Notes under the pieces: generated by a model
The model's input: only the letters and a program-made list of their open reading frames with translations
Databases searched by the model: none
Told to the model about the DNA's origin: nothing
Made by a program: the position numbers and the translations under genes
In this document: positions 23,703 to 31,066 of the stretch, one piece after another
How positions within the stretch are numbered: position 1 is the stretch's first letter
Layout of the letters: the number at the start of each line of letters is the position of its first letter
Origin: Pseudoselenomonas ruminantium
GTDB lineage: Bacteria; Bacillota; Negativicutes; Selenomonadales; Selenomonadaceae
Assembly (NCBI GenBank): GCA_902780915.1
Contig: CACZHK010000053.1
Coordinates: 1 to 34,133, forward strand
DNA: 34,133 nucleotides
Direction: 5' to 3'

Positions 23703-24665
23703 ATGCTGAAGAGTATTGCAGTAATGACCAGCGGCGGCGACAGCCCAGGCATGAATGCGGCAGCCCGTGCCGTGGTCCGCACCGCTCTCTATGAGGGTGT
23801 AGAGGTCTGGGGCATCAACAACGGCTACCATGGCCTGCTGAACGAGGATATGTACAAGATGGAGTCCAAGGATGTGGGCGACATCATCCAGCGCGGCGGC
23901 ACTTTCCTGGGCACAGCCCGCTGCAAGCGCTGGACTACCCCCGAGGGCCGCATGATGGGCTTCCAGCATCTGGTTGACCGCGGCATCCAGGGCCTCTGCG
24001 TCATCGGCGGTGACGGGTCTCTGCGCGGCGCTTCCCTGCTGTCCGAGGAAACCGGCATCCCCATCGTAGGTCTGCCGGGCACCATCGACAACGATGTGTG
24101 GGGTTCTGACTACACCATCGGCTGCGATACCGCTGCCAACACCATCATCGACGCCATCAACAAGCTCCGCGACACCGCCAGCGCACACCGCCGCGTGATC
24201 GTGCTGGAGGTCATGGGCCGCAGCTCCGGCTGGCTGGCCACCGTGGCCGGCATCTCCGGCGGCGCTGAGTACATCCTCATCCCCGAAGAGCAGTACGACC
24301 TGGACAAGATCTGCACAGATATGAAGGCTGCCTATGATGCAGGCAAGCGCTACATCCTGGTGGTGCTGGCAGAAGGTGCCGGCAACGCTCAGGACGTCGG
24401 ATCCGTGATTGCTGAGAAGACCGGCATCGACACCCGCGTGTCCGTGCTGGGCCACATCCAGCGCGGAGGCTCCCCCACGGTTCTCGACCGCGTGCGCGCC
24501 AGCCAGTTGGGCGAGCAGGCTGCCCTGGCCTTGATTTCCGGCCTGTCCGACATCGTGTTCGGCTACAGCAAGGGCCATGTGGTGACCATCAACCTGCATG
24601 ACGCAGTGACCAACAAGAAGAAGCTGGATCCTGAATACACTCACCTGGCCAAGGTGCTGTTCTAA
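23703..24665 (+). CDS. pfkA: ATP-dependent 6-phosphofructokinase
   Basis: PfkA phosphorylates fructose 6-phosphate in glycolysis. The 320-residue length is that of the bacterial PfkA type. Motifs: MTSGGDSPGMNAAARAVVR at the N-terminus, the GGDGS phosphate loop (about residues 102-106), catalytic Asp in GLPGTIDNDVWGSDYTIG, VMGRSSGWLA, and GHIQRGGSPTVLDR near the end. The GGDG Gly supports ATP rather than pyrophosphate as donor. GAGGGGG stands nine bases before the ATG. The gene appears monocistronic, with AT-rich sequence upstream likely to hold its promoter. Confidence 0.95.
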   Translation: MLKSIAVMTSGGDSPGMNAAARAVVRTALYEGVEVWGINNGYHGLLNEDMYKMESKDVGDIIQRGGTFLGTARCKRWTTPEGRMMGFQHLVDRGIQGLCVIGGDGSLRGASLLSEETGIPIVGLPGTIDNDVWGSDYTIGCDTAANTIIDAINKLRDTASAHRRVIVLEVMGRSSGWLATVAGISGGAEYILIPEEQYDLDKICTDMKAAYDAGKRYILVVLAEGAGNAQDVGSVIAEKTGIDTRVSVLGHIQRGGSPTVLDRVRASQLGEQAALALISGLSDIVFGYSKGHVVTINLHDAVTNKKKLDPEYTHLAKVLF

Positions 24666-24710
24666 GAAAATCTATACGCAGCCGTGCTGAGGAGACTCTT
24701 CACCGCTGAC

Positions 24711-24752
24711 AAAAACGCTGACCGTTCCAAGCGAATCGGCCAGCGTTTTTTT
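24711..24752. terminator. Bidirectional terminator
   Basis: AAAAACGCTGACCG (24711-24724) pairs, with one mismatch, with CGGCCAGCGTTTTTTT (24737-24752). It lies between convergent pfkA and the kinase-like gene and touches the latter's stop codon. Confidence 0.85.
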
Positions 24753-25335
24753 ACATGCTCAATTGTTCTCTTAATTCCTCTGCCGGCAAGACCCTGGTCA
24801 GTCCCATGATAGCCAGGAGCTGCTGAAAGGCTGTCTCCTTGCTGCCTGTGTTCTTGATCACATAGTCCGCCTGCTTCCAACCGTCGAGGAGCTTGTTTTC
24901 CTCGATGTATCTCAGCTCCTCCTGAATCTGCTCCGGAGGGATTTTCTCCATTCCCATGCGCTCGATAAGGGTGGTGTAATCTGCCATAAGGTAGATTACC
25001 ACCAGATTGCGCCGCAGAAAATTCCGGAAGGTAGGTATGACGTCCTCGTTTATCAGGATAAGGCTGCAGCGGCTGTCTGCCATGGCTCCCAGTATGTCTT
25101 CCTTATACCAGCCGTATTGATAGCCCCTCCAGCCCGTCTGGGCGAAAAAGCGCTCGCTGGCGAAAACCTCCGGCTCCATGCGCTTCAGCAGGGTGCCCCG
25201 GCGCGAGCGCCCGTGAAGTCTTTCCGTAGTGTAAACGGGGACATAGTTTATCCCCATATCCATAGCCATCTTTACCAAAGTAGTAGCACCAGCCCCCCGA
25301 GGGCCCATCAGTGCGTACAGGGTACTGGTCTTCAT
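24751..25335 (-). CDS. Guanylate kinase-like protein with degenerate P-loop
   Basis: This 194-residue protein has a P-loop NTPase fold of the guanylate kinase type: the N-terminal nucleotide loop reads MGPRGAGATTL, followed by YVPVYTTERLHGRS (in true Gmk the GMP-binding YTTR-P-R region), a YGWYKEDI stretch and a LIERM lid-like region. The Walker A lysine is replaced by Ala (residue 17), so normal kinase activity is doubtful. It may bind nucleotide without catalysis or use another residue. A housekeeping gmk is presumably elsewhere. The start is ATG with AAGGTGAT upstream. It is flanked by two terminators and therefore transcribed alone. The name guanylate kinase should be used with caution. 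Confidence 0.7.
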   Translation of the reverse strand: MKTSTLYALMGPRGAGATTLVKMAMDMGINYVPVYTTERLHGRSRRGTLLKRMEPEVFASERFFAQTGWRGYQYGWYKEDILGAMADSRCSLILINEDVIPTFRNFLRRNLVVIYLMADYTTLIERMGMEKIPPEQIQEELRYIEENKLLDGWKQADYVIKNTGSKETAFQQLLAIMGLTRVLPAEELREQLSM

Positions 25336-25382
25336 AAATCACCTTGAATCTTGCAACCGTCTCACACTATTTACGCATACAC

Positions 25383-25414
25383 AAAAGCGGGGACAACCGA
25401 ACGTCCCCGCTTTT
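25383..25414. terminator. Bidirectional terminator upstream of the kinase-like gene
   Basis: AAAAGCGGGGAC (25383-25394), loop AACCGAAC, GTCCCCGCTTTT (25403-25414). It probably ends the hyp transcript (minus strand, last gene hypE). Nothing else is seen at 25415-25552. Confidence 0.85.
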
Positions 25415-25552
25415 GCAGCCCTTCTGCCACACATTGCCACGAGGACAATGCGCCTCCCATGTACATGATACAATGAACCAGGCAGAAAAGCAAGTTCATA
25501 TTTTGCTCTTTTCCCAAAAATTTACAGTTACAGATTCCCAGGACAGCCAAAC

Positions 25553-26572
25553 TCAGCAAATCCTCGGCACCAAATTCCCCAAAGGCATATCCACTACCCT
25601 GAGGCCCCCGATGGCAGTGCGGAGGGCTACCTGGCCGGGGGCTTGTGCCGTGGTTTCGCCGATGATCCTTGCTTCCTTGCCATAAGGACTTTGCTTCATG
25701 GCAGCCAGAGCCGCCCCGGCTTCTTCTTCCGGCACGAAGGCCACGCACTTGCCCTCGTTGGCCAGATACAGGGGGTCAAAGCCCAGCATATCGCAGACCC
25801 CCTGCACTTCTTCCCGCACAGGGATGTCTTCTTCTTCGATGATGATGCCGCACTGGCTGGCAGCAGCGATTTCATTCAGCACTGCCGCTACGCCGCCGCG
25901 GGTGGGGTCGCGGAGGACTGCCGTATGGGGAGCAGCCTGCAGCAGGGCTTGCGTAAGGCCTGCCAGCGGGGCGCAGTCAGTCTTGATGTGGTCAGGCATT
26001 TCCAGGCCGTGACGGCCAGCTAAGATAGTGGCCGCATGGTCGCCCAGGAAGCCTGAGAGCAGCACTTTCATGCCGGGCTTCACCTTCTTGGGGGAGATTT
26101 CCACGCCTTCGATAAGTTCCCCGATGCCTGCCGTATTGATATAGATGCCATCGCACTTGCCCCGCTCCACCACCTTGGTGTCGCCGGTGACAATGGCAAT
26201 GCCTGCTTCCTCTGCCATTTCCTTCATGGTGTGGGCGATTTTCCGCAAGTCCTCCACGGGGAAGCCTTCCTCCAGGATCACTCCGGCGGAGATATAGCGG
26301 GGCACCGCCCCGGTCATGGCCAGGTCATTCACCGTGCCGCACACCGCCAGCTTGCCGATGTTGCCCCCGTTGAAGAACAACGGCTGCACCACATAGGAGT
26401 CTGTGGTGAAAGCCAGCTTGCCGGAGAGGGACAGCCTCGCCCCATCGTGCATCTCGTTCAATATGGGATTGCCAAACTCCGGCAGGATAACCTGCTCCAT
26501 GAGCTCCTGGCTGATTTTACCCCCTGCCCCGTGGGCCAGGGTGATGTATTCATGTTCATTACTGATTGCCAT
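25553..26572 (-). CDS. hypE: Hydrogenase maturation protein HypE
   Basis: HypE dehydrates a carbamoyl group on its C-terminal cysteine to thiocyanate, the source of the cyanide ligands of the [NiFe] site. The 339-residue protein ends in PRIC, the required C-terminal Cys. The ATP-binding PurM-like fold shows HGAGGK near residue 14, DSYVVQPLFFNGGNIGKLAV, and CGTVNDLAMTGA. The start is ATG 26572, with GGGAAGGGAA upstream and overlapping hypD by 14 bases; the longer open frame only reads hypD in another frame. It is the last gene of the hyp run. HypF, which would supply the carbamoyl group, is not in this window. Confidence 0.95.
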   Translation of the reverse strand: MAISNEHEYITLAHGAGGKISQELMEQVILPEFGNPILNEMHDGARLSLSGKLAFTTDSYVVQPLFFNGGNIGKLAVCGTVNDLAMTGAVPRYISAGVILEEGFPVEDLRKIAHTMKEMAEEAGIAIVTGDTKVVERGKCDGIYINTAGIGELIEGVEISPKKVKPGMKVLLSGFLGDHAATILAGRHGLEMPDHIKTDCAPLAGLTQALLQAAPHTAVLRDPTRGGVAAVLNEIAAASQCGIIIEEEDIPVREEVQGVCDMLGFDPLYLANEGKCVAFVPEEEAGAALAAMKQSPYGKEARIIGETTAQAPGQVALRTAIGGLRVVDMPLGNLVPRIC

Positions 26573-27689
26573 AGCTAAAGATTCCCTTCCCGTATTTATA
26601 CCAGGCAGCGCAGACACCCTCCACGGACACCATGCAGGGGCCGATGGCGTGGGTGGGCACGCAGGCCTTGCCAAAGAGAGGGCAGTCATGGGGAGTGACT
26701 ATGCCCTTCAGCACCTCACCGCAGCGGCAACCCGTCTTTTTGGTGGCAGGCAACTGCCCCGCCGGCAGGGGCAGGACTTCCTCGATATCATAGGCCTTGT
26801 AAGCCTCCCGCATCTTCAGACCCGAGGCGGGAATCTCCCCAATGCCGCGCCACTTGGCGGCTACAGGCTCATAGACCTTGCTGGTGACAGCCAGGGAAGT
26901 GGGGTTCCCCTGCGGTTTCACCACACTGCCGTACTCATTTTCTATTTTTGCCTCTCCCTCTGCCACCTGCTTGGTCAGACGGTAAAGAGAGCGCAGGATT
27001 TGCAGGGGCTCGAAGCCCGTCACCACGCCGGGGATATGGTACTCCGTTTCCAAAAAGCGGAAGACCTCCGTGCCCGTCACCACGGACACATGCCCCGGCA
27101 GGATAAAGCCGTCCACCAGCACCTCCGGGTCATCAATGAGCAGCCGCAGGGCGGGCGGTACCAGTTTCTGAGCGGAAAGCATATAGAGGTTCTGCAGCCC
27201 TGCCTGCTCTGCTGCCAGCACCGTAGCCGCCGCCGTGGGGGCAGTAGTCTCGAAACCTACGGCCAGGAAGATAACCTTTTTGTCGGGATTCTCTTTCGCC
27301 ACCTGCAGGCTGTCCAGAGGAGAATACACAATGCGGATATCCGCCCCCGCTGCCTTGGCCTCGCTCAGGCTGGACTCGGTGCCGGGGACCTTCAGCATAT
27401 CGCCAAAGGTAGTGATGATAACATCTTCCCGCCGGGCATAGGCGATAGCCTTGTCCATATACTCGTCCGGGGTGACGCAGACAGGACAGCCGGGGCCGGA
27501 CACCAGCTCCACATTCTCCGGCAGCATCTGGCGGATTCCCGCCCGGAAAATGGAGACGGTATGAGTGCCGCAGACCTCCATAAAGCGCAGACGACGCCCG
27601 CACTTTTCTGCCAGACGGCCAATCTCAGCCACCAGCTCCCCCGCCACCTGCCGCTGCTGCGCGCGGCTCAGTTCAGCTGCCAAGCTCAT
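26559..27689 (-). CDS. hypD: Hydrogenase maturation protein HypD
   Basis: HypD, with a [4Fe-4S] cluster, holds the Fe(CN)2CO unit together with HypC. The 376-residue protein is full length and has all cysteine motifs: FMEVCGTHT (about residue 40), GPGCPVCVTP (about 66-75), and the C-terminal set GCRCGEVLKG, DCPLFGKAC and GPCMVS. The start ATG overlaps the 3' end of hypC by 17 bases and its own end overlaps hypE by 14, so translation is coupled along hypC-D-E. No defect is seen in this gene, unlike its two upstream neighbours. Confidence 0.95.
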   Translation of the reverse strand: MSLAAELSRAQQRQVAGELVAEIGRLAEKCGRRLRFMEVCGTHTVSIFRAGIRQMLPENVELVSGPGCPVCVTPDEYMDKAIAYARREDVIITTFGDMLKVPGTESSLSEAKAAGADIRIVYSPLDSLQVAKENPDKKVIFLAVGFETTAPTAAATVLAAEQAGLQNLYMLSAQKLVPPALRLLIDDPEVLVDGFILPGHVSVVTGTEVFRFLETEYHIPGVVTGFEPLQILRSLYRLTKQVAEGEAKIENEYGSVVKPQGNPTSLAVTSKVYEPVAAKWRGIGEIPASGLKMREAYKAYDIEEVLPLPAGQLPATKKTGCRCGEVLKGIVTPHDCPLFGKACVPTHAIGPCMVSVEGVCAAWYKYGKGIFSYGNQ

Positions 27690-27882
27690 TCACCGTCCTC
27701 GGCGCCCCGTGCATCTCTGCCAGCAGGGCATTCATTTCCTCAAATTCCTTCTCGTCCACTATCTGCATGGCAAAGCCGGCGTGAACCAGCACATGATCCC
27801 CCACCTTCGCCTCCGGCAGGAGCATCATGCTCACCTCCCGGGTCACCCCGGAAAGCTCCACCTTGCCCCCTATGGGGAAGGC
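27673..27882 (-). pseudogene. hypC: HypC, 5' end missing
   Basis: HypC is a small chaperone of the large hydrogenase subunit; its N-terminal Cys (after Met is removed) holds the iron ligand unit. The remaining frame reads AFPIGGKVELSGVTREVS, then the conserved LLPEAKVGDHVLVHAGFAMQ and the C-terminal EFEEMNALLAEM helix. The expected MCLA start is absent: upstream the frame runs straight into the end of the protease gene, with no start codon or ribosome site and about 20 N-terminal residues missing. The first ATG-like start lies past the required cysteine. Either a deletion across the gene junction removed it or the assembly skipped it. The gene overlaps hypD as in intact operons. Confidence 0.75.
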
Positions 27883-27884
27883 TT

Positions 27885-28467
27885 TTAATTTCCTTCTCTT
27901 CTTATGAGTTCTTCTGCCACTACAGACAAATCCTGCTCAATCTCGCCGAAGCGCTCCTCCGGCACCACGCCCCAGACAGATAGCTCCTTCAAGGCCTGCT
28001 CCGCCATAGGCTCCAAAAGCTCTGCCATGCCGGTGGAAAGCTCCACCCCGGCAGAAAGGTCAAAGGGCTGCGCCCCTATGACCACCACTTCGGGAATCTT
28101 CCTCCCGGTAACCTCCAGCGCCGCCAGCACATCCTGTATGCCCACCTCATGGGCAGAAAGCTTATCCTGGAAATGAGCCAATACCTCATCATTGGCAAAT
28201 CTGAAAGTCGCCCCCGGCTCTGCCCCGCCATTGATAGAATCAATGATCAGGAGCTTCTGCGTATCCGTGACAAACTGCATCAGTTCTATGCCCAGGACGC
28301 CCCCATCCACAATCTGCACATTCTCCGGGAAGATGTAATTCTTGTCCAGATACTCCGCCACGCGAACCCCAAAGCCCTCGTCCCGGCACCGTTATATCTG
28401 ACTGATGCAGGACTTTATCCAGCTCAGCCTTAATCTCAGCTTCACTCAAACCAAAATCTTCCGCCAT
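27885..28467 (-). pseudogene. Hydrogenase maturation protease (HybD/HyaD type), frameshifted
   Basis: The protease trims the C-terminal tail of the large subunit after nickel insertion. A 5' part starts at ATG 28467 (GGGGGG ribosome site) and reads MAEDFGLSEAEIKAELDKVL and on to DITV; a second frame continues from DEGFGVRVAEYLD to the end, with the metal ligand Asp in IVDGGVLG. At 28381-28387 the two are out of frame. Family members have LGVGNxLMGDEGFG here, so about 25 bases coding for the GVGN loop seem to be lost. The nickel-binding Glu of DEGFG is retained but in the other frame. Without the join the product is inactive. It heads the protease-hypC-D-E unit. Confidence 0.78.
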
Positions 28468-28490
28468 AAATCCACCCCCCAAAAACAATC

Positions 28491-28713
28491 CCCCATGTTG
28501 CCCACCAGGGCAGCGAGGCCAATCCCCCGAACCACAATGTTGCCCGCTAGGGCAACGAGGCCTCCCGAACCCCTATGTTGCCCCCCAGGGCAACGAGGCC
28601 GAACTCCCGAACCCCGGCGCCCATGGATGGGCGCTCCCCGCGGACCTTTGGACTCGCGTGAAGCGATCCAGGTCCGGTTTTCTTTTGGTTCGTTTTCTTT
28701 GCGCCAAAGAAAA
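28491..28713. repeat. Composite repeat block between hypB and the protease gene
   Basis: Three near-copies of ATGTTGCCC-nnn-AGGGCAACGAGGCC start at 28495, 28537 and 28575 (spacing 42 and 38), each a small TTGCCC/GGGCAA hairpin (the first lacks one A). Next follow a perfect GCGCCCAT-GG-ATGGGCGC hairpin (28617-28634), a branched stem CGGACCT/AGGTCCG (28641-28676) with inner TCGC/GCGA, and TTTTCTTTG-CGC-CAAAGAAAA (28693-28713). From memory, the last type of sequence is a dispersed intergenic repeat in many bacteria. The block splits the maturation genes into two transcription units, and the T-rich stem could end transcription. Confidence 0.65.
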
Positions 28714-28737
28714 TGAACAGACGCACCTAACAAGTAT

Positions 28738-29385
28738 TCACTTCTTAACCTTAGAGAGCAACCACTGGCACCATTCCTCGATGCCGTCCCCCTTCGAACA
28801 GGAAACCTCAATCACCCGCATCCCAGGATGCAAAGTATCAATATCCTCCTTCGCTCCCGCCATATCGAAGTCGCAATATGGCAACAAATCCACCTTATTC
28901 AGCAGGGCAATAGCCGACTCCTTGAAAATCAGCGGGTACTTCATGGGCTTATCCGCCCCCTCGGTGATGGACAGCACCACCGCCTTCTCATTCTCCCCCA
29001 CGGCAAATTCCGCCGGGCAGACCAGATTGCCCACATTTTCCACAATCAGGAGCTCCAGCTCATCAAGATCCAACTTCTGCGCCACCTTCTGCACCATGGG
29101 GGCATCCAGATGGCAGCCGCCGGCGGTATTTATCTGTATGACCGGCACCCCGTACTTGTCGATGCGCTCCGCATCCTTGCTAGTGTAGAGGTCGCCCTCG
29201 ATCACCGCCATCTTCACCTTGTCCCGGAGCTTTTCCATGGTTTTCTCCAGCAGGGAGGTCTTCCCTGCCCCCGGCGAACCCATGAGATTCAGCACGAAAA
29301 TCCCCTTTTCGGCAAACATAGCCTGGTTTTCTGCCGCCACCCGGTCATTTTCTCCCAGGATATTCTTCATGACCTGTATTTCCAT
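28738..29385 (-). CDS. hypB: Hydrogenase nickel incorporation GTPase HypB
   Basis: HypB is the GTPase that delivers nickel, with HypA, to the hydrogenase large subunit. The 215-residue protein has P-loop GSPGAGKTS (36-44), the G-domain metal site Cys91-His92 in NTAGGCHLDA, and NKVDL for guanine recognition. It starts directly at the G domain with only a short helix and lacks both the N-terminal CxxCGC nickel motif and a His-rich stretch known from other HypBs. A separate CxxCGCG protein is encoded further upstream. Its ATG follows the hypA stop without any spacer. Stop at 28738 is followed by the repeat block. Confidence 0.95.
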   Translation of the reverse strand: MEIQVMKNILGENDRVAAENQAMFAEKGIFVLNLMGSPGAGKTSLLEKTMEKLRDKVKMAVIEGDLYTSKDAERIDKYGVPVIQINTAGGCHLDAPMVQKVAQKLDLDELELLIVENVGNLVCPAEFAVGENEKAVVLSITEGADKPMKYPLIFKESAIALLNKVDLLPYCDFDMAGAKEDIDTLHPGMRVIEVSCSKGDGIEEWCQWLLSKVKK

Positions 29386-29727
29386 CTATTCTACCTCCAG
29401 ATATTCCACCTGCATCTCCCGGCCGGAGATGATCTCCAGCACCCCATCACCGCATTTCTTGCACCAGAAATCGTAGTGGTCCACATGCATTTCCTCACCG
29501 CACTTGGTGCAGCGGCCTATGAGGGGTATCTCCTTTACCACGAGCTTGGCCCCTTCGGCGATGGTGCCCTTGGCCAGCATCTTGAAGCCAAAGTCCAGGG
29601 AATCCACCACCACCCCGCTCATTTCCCCAATCAGCAGGCCGATTTCCTCCACCTTTTTTGCCTCGTTCTCTTCTGCATATTCCAGCGCAATCTTCAAAAT
29701 CCCTTCTGCCAGGGACATTTCGTGCAT
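29386..29727 (-). CDS. hypA: Hydrogenase nickel metallochaperone HypA
   Basis: HypA binds nickel through its N-terminal MHE motif and passes it on with HypB. I start at ATG 29727, which gives MHEMSLAEG with the required His2, and GGAGGGG stands about five bases before. The frame is open two codons further to a GTG that would bury His2. The zinc domain has the two CxxC pairs: CTKC and CKKC, separated by EEMHVDHYDFW. At 113 residues it is normal length. It immediately precedes hypB; upstream of it lies a palindromic repeat element. Confidence 0.95.
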   Translation of the reverse strand: MHEMSLAEGILKIALEYAEENEAKKVEEIGLLIGEMSGVVVDSLDFGFKMLAKGTIAEGAKLVVKEIPLIGRCTKCGEEMHVDHYDFWCKKCGDGVLEIISGREMQVEYLEVE

Positions 29728-29773
29728 GGCCACCCCTCCAGCCTGTCATTCCAATTTATGTTGCAGTAAGTGA

Positions 29774-29905
29774 GGGGCACAGGCATGGCATAAGCGGAAC
29801 GTTTGGAAATTTACCATAAATCTTAGTGAATCAAGCCAGTATGGCGCAGATGAACTTAGATTCTATGGTAAATTCCCAAGTGAAGCGTTGCCATGCCTGT
29901 GCCCC
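29774..29905. repeat. MITE-like palindromic element, about 132 bp
   Basis: GGGGCACAGGCATGGCA (29774-29790) is inverted at 29889-29905, and TTTACCATA-AATCTTAGT nearer the centre is inverted as ACTTAGATTCTATGGTAAA (from about 29854). The arms of roughly 50 bases have one diverged stretch (GCGGAAC/GCTTCAC) and a loop of about 26 bases. It codes for nothing. The shape is of a miniature inverted-repeat element or a very long RNA hairpin. No target duplication is clear. Confidence 0.7.
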
Positions 29906-29934
29906 GAACGCCTTAGCACGCTCACCCTCACAAC

Positions 29935-29973
29935 GAAAGAAGCGCCTCCCCGCCAACGCTGGCAGGAAGGCGC
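29935..29973 (-). terminator. Terminator after the CxxCGCG protein gene
   Basis: GCGCCTCCCCGCCA-ACGC-TGGCAGGAAGGCGC (29942-29973), with single mismatches, followed on the minus strand by TTCTTT. It ends the transcript of the hydrogenase structural genes or of the small gene itself. Confidence 0.7.
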
Positions 29974-29986
29974 CTTTCTTTAATTC

Positions 29987-30229
29987 TTAGATGTCAGCTT
30001 CCAGGCTTCTCTCCTCAAAGACCTTGAGGATGTCCTTGAGCTTGGTCTTGCTCGGTGCATAATCCACCGTGGTTTCTCCGTCGTGGGCGTGGATATGGAC
30101 ATACATGACGCCTGGCAGACCCAAGAGCGCTTTCTCGCACTCCTTGGCACTGTCCTCCGTATAGCCATGGACGGTGAACTGCATCCTGGTGTTGCCATTT
30201 GCCTCACCGCAGCCGCATTCTTTGCACAT
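29987..30229 (-). CDS. Small CxxCGCG/HMA-like metal-binding protein (80 aa)
   Basis: This protein opens with MCKECGCGEANG, matching the N-terminal nickel motif (CxxCGC) known from HypB proteins such as E. coli's. After it comes a compact domain with the beta-alpha-beta-beta-alpha-beta pattern of heavy-metal-associated (HMA) domains (MQFTVHGYTEDSAKECEKAL, VMYVHIHAHDGETTVDY, LKDILKVFEE). The usual GMTCxxC loop is replaced by GYTEDSAKEC, so it lacks the copper site but has three His in HIHAH (residues 45-49). I take ATG 30229 as start (GGAG nine bases before), placing Cys at position 2; a TTG three codons upstream is the open-frame limit. The gene lies between the cytochrome b gene and hypA. A nickel chaperone that took over HypB's N-terminal role is inferred. 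Confidence 0.75.
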   Translation of the reverse strand: MCKECGCGEANGNTRMQFTVHGYTEDSAKECEKALLGLPGVMYVHIHAHDGETTVDYAPSKTKLKDILKVFEERSLEADI

Positions 30230-30319
30230 GGGTATCAACTCCGTTCCCTATTCAAATAAACTGCATTTACTGGTAACATTCTACCACTATGAGCAAGTTT
30301 TTGCGTCCCCCCTGGGGGC

Positions 30320-31027
30320 TTATATCAGATGCTTCTCGCCGCTCTGGTCAGAGTCGCTGGCATCCTTAGGATTGTGGATCAGGAACTTGTAGCCTGAGAA
30401 CATGGAGCTGACCTCAGACTCCCCTTCCATGAACTCCGCGCGTATGACCATGTACATATGGCCTACCGCAAAGAGGATGATGGCCCAGGCCACATAGTGG
30501 TGGATGAGGTGCATCATCATCTCGCCGCCGCACCAGATCAGCACCCAGTTGCTGATAGCGCCCAAAGTGCTGTTGGGGTTCACCAGATAGTACATGGCAA
30601 AGCCGGTGATGAATTCGATGGCCACCAGCACATAGAGGAAGGCGTAGGAGCCACGAGCCAGGGGATTCCTCAGGAAGGAGGAATGCTCATACTTCAGGAA
30701 CATGTAGTGCATGGCCACTTCCACGGTCTGGCGGTAGAAATACCCTTTCCAGAAATGGGGAAAGAGCCTGTCACCCTTGTTGATGATGAAGCCGTATATC
30801 CTCAGCACAAAGGAAGCTGCGAAGATAAAGGCTGCCACGAAGTGGATGTCCCTCACCAGATCCATGTAGGTCACGGAGTAGGTAGGCTCCAGGTTCATGG
30901 ACTGCAGGGGCGTAGCGATGATGACGCCCGTGCAGAACAGGACCACGATCATCACGACCATAATCCAATGGAATATGCGCAAGAAGGGACTGAAGACATA
31001 GAACTCTTTGCGCTTTACTTCTTTCAT
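30320..31027 (-). CDS. hyaC: Ni/Fe-hydrogenase cytochrome b subunit
   Basis: This integral membrane diheme cytochrome b takes electrons from the small hydrogenase subunit to the quinone pool. The 235-residue protein has four or five membrane helices with the heme histidines in RIFHWIMVVMI (about residue 20), RDIHFVAAFIFA (about 62), and LIHHYVAWAIILFAVGHMYMV (about 180-200). It follows the large subunit gene by 39 bases. Order small-large-cytochrome b on one strand is that of group 1 uptake hydrogenases. The symbol follows E. coli hya. Confidence 0.93.
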   Translation of the reverse strand: MKEVKRKEFYVFSPFLRIFHWIMVVMIVVLFCTGVIIATPLQSMNLEPTYSVTYMDLVRDIHFVAAFIFAASFVLRIYGFIINKGDRLFPHFWKGYFYRQTVEVAMHYMFLKYEHSSFLRNPLARGSYAFLYVLVAIEFITGFAMYYLVNPNSTLGAISNWVLIWCGGEMMMHLIHHYVAWAIILFAVGHMYMVIRAEFMEGESEVSSMFSGYKFLIHNPKDASDSDQSGEKHLI

Positions 31028-31066
31028 GTCACAACTCCTTTCTCCGGTCTTATCTCGTCAAGCAGC

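Noticed and set aside
26403..27983. 526-codon plus-strand open frame across hypC, hypD and hypE
   Set aside because: Antisense to certain hyp genes; the product has no recognisable features.
28491..28615. Three-unit repeat as a CRISPR array
   Set aside because: The segments between units are only about 14-20 bases and similar to one another, the repeats vary, and no cas gene is near.
29728..29733. GTG two codons upstream as hypA start
   Set aside because: It would overlap the ribosome site and move His2 of the MHE nickel motif away from the N-terminus.
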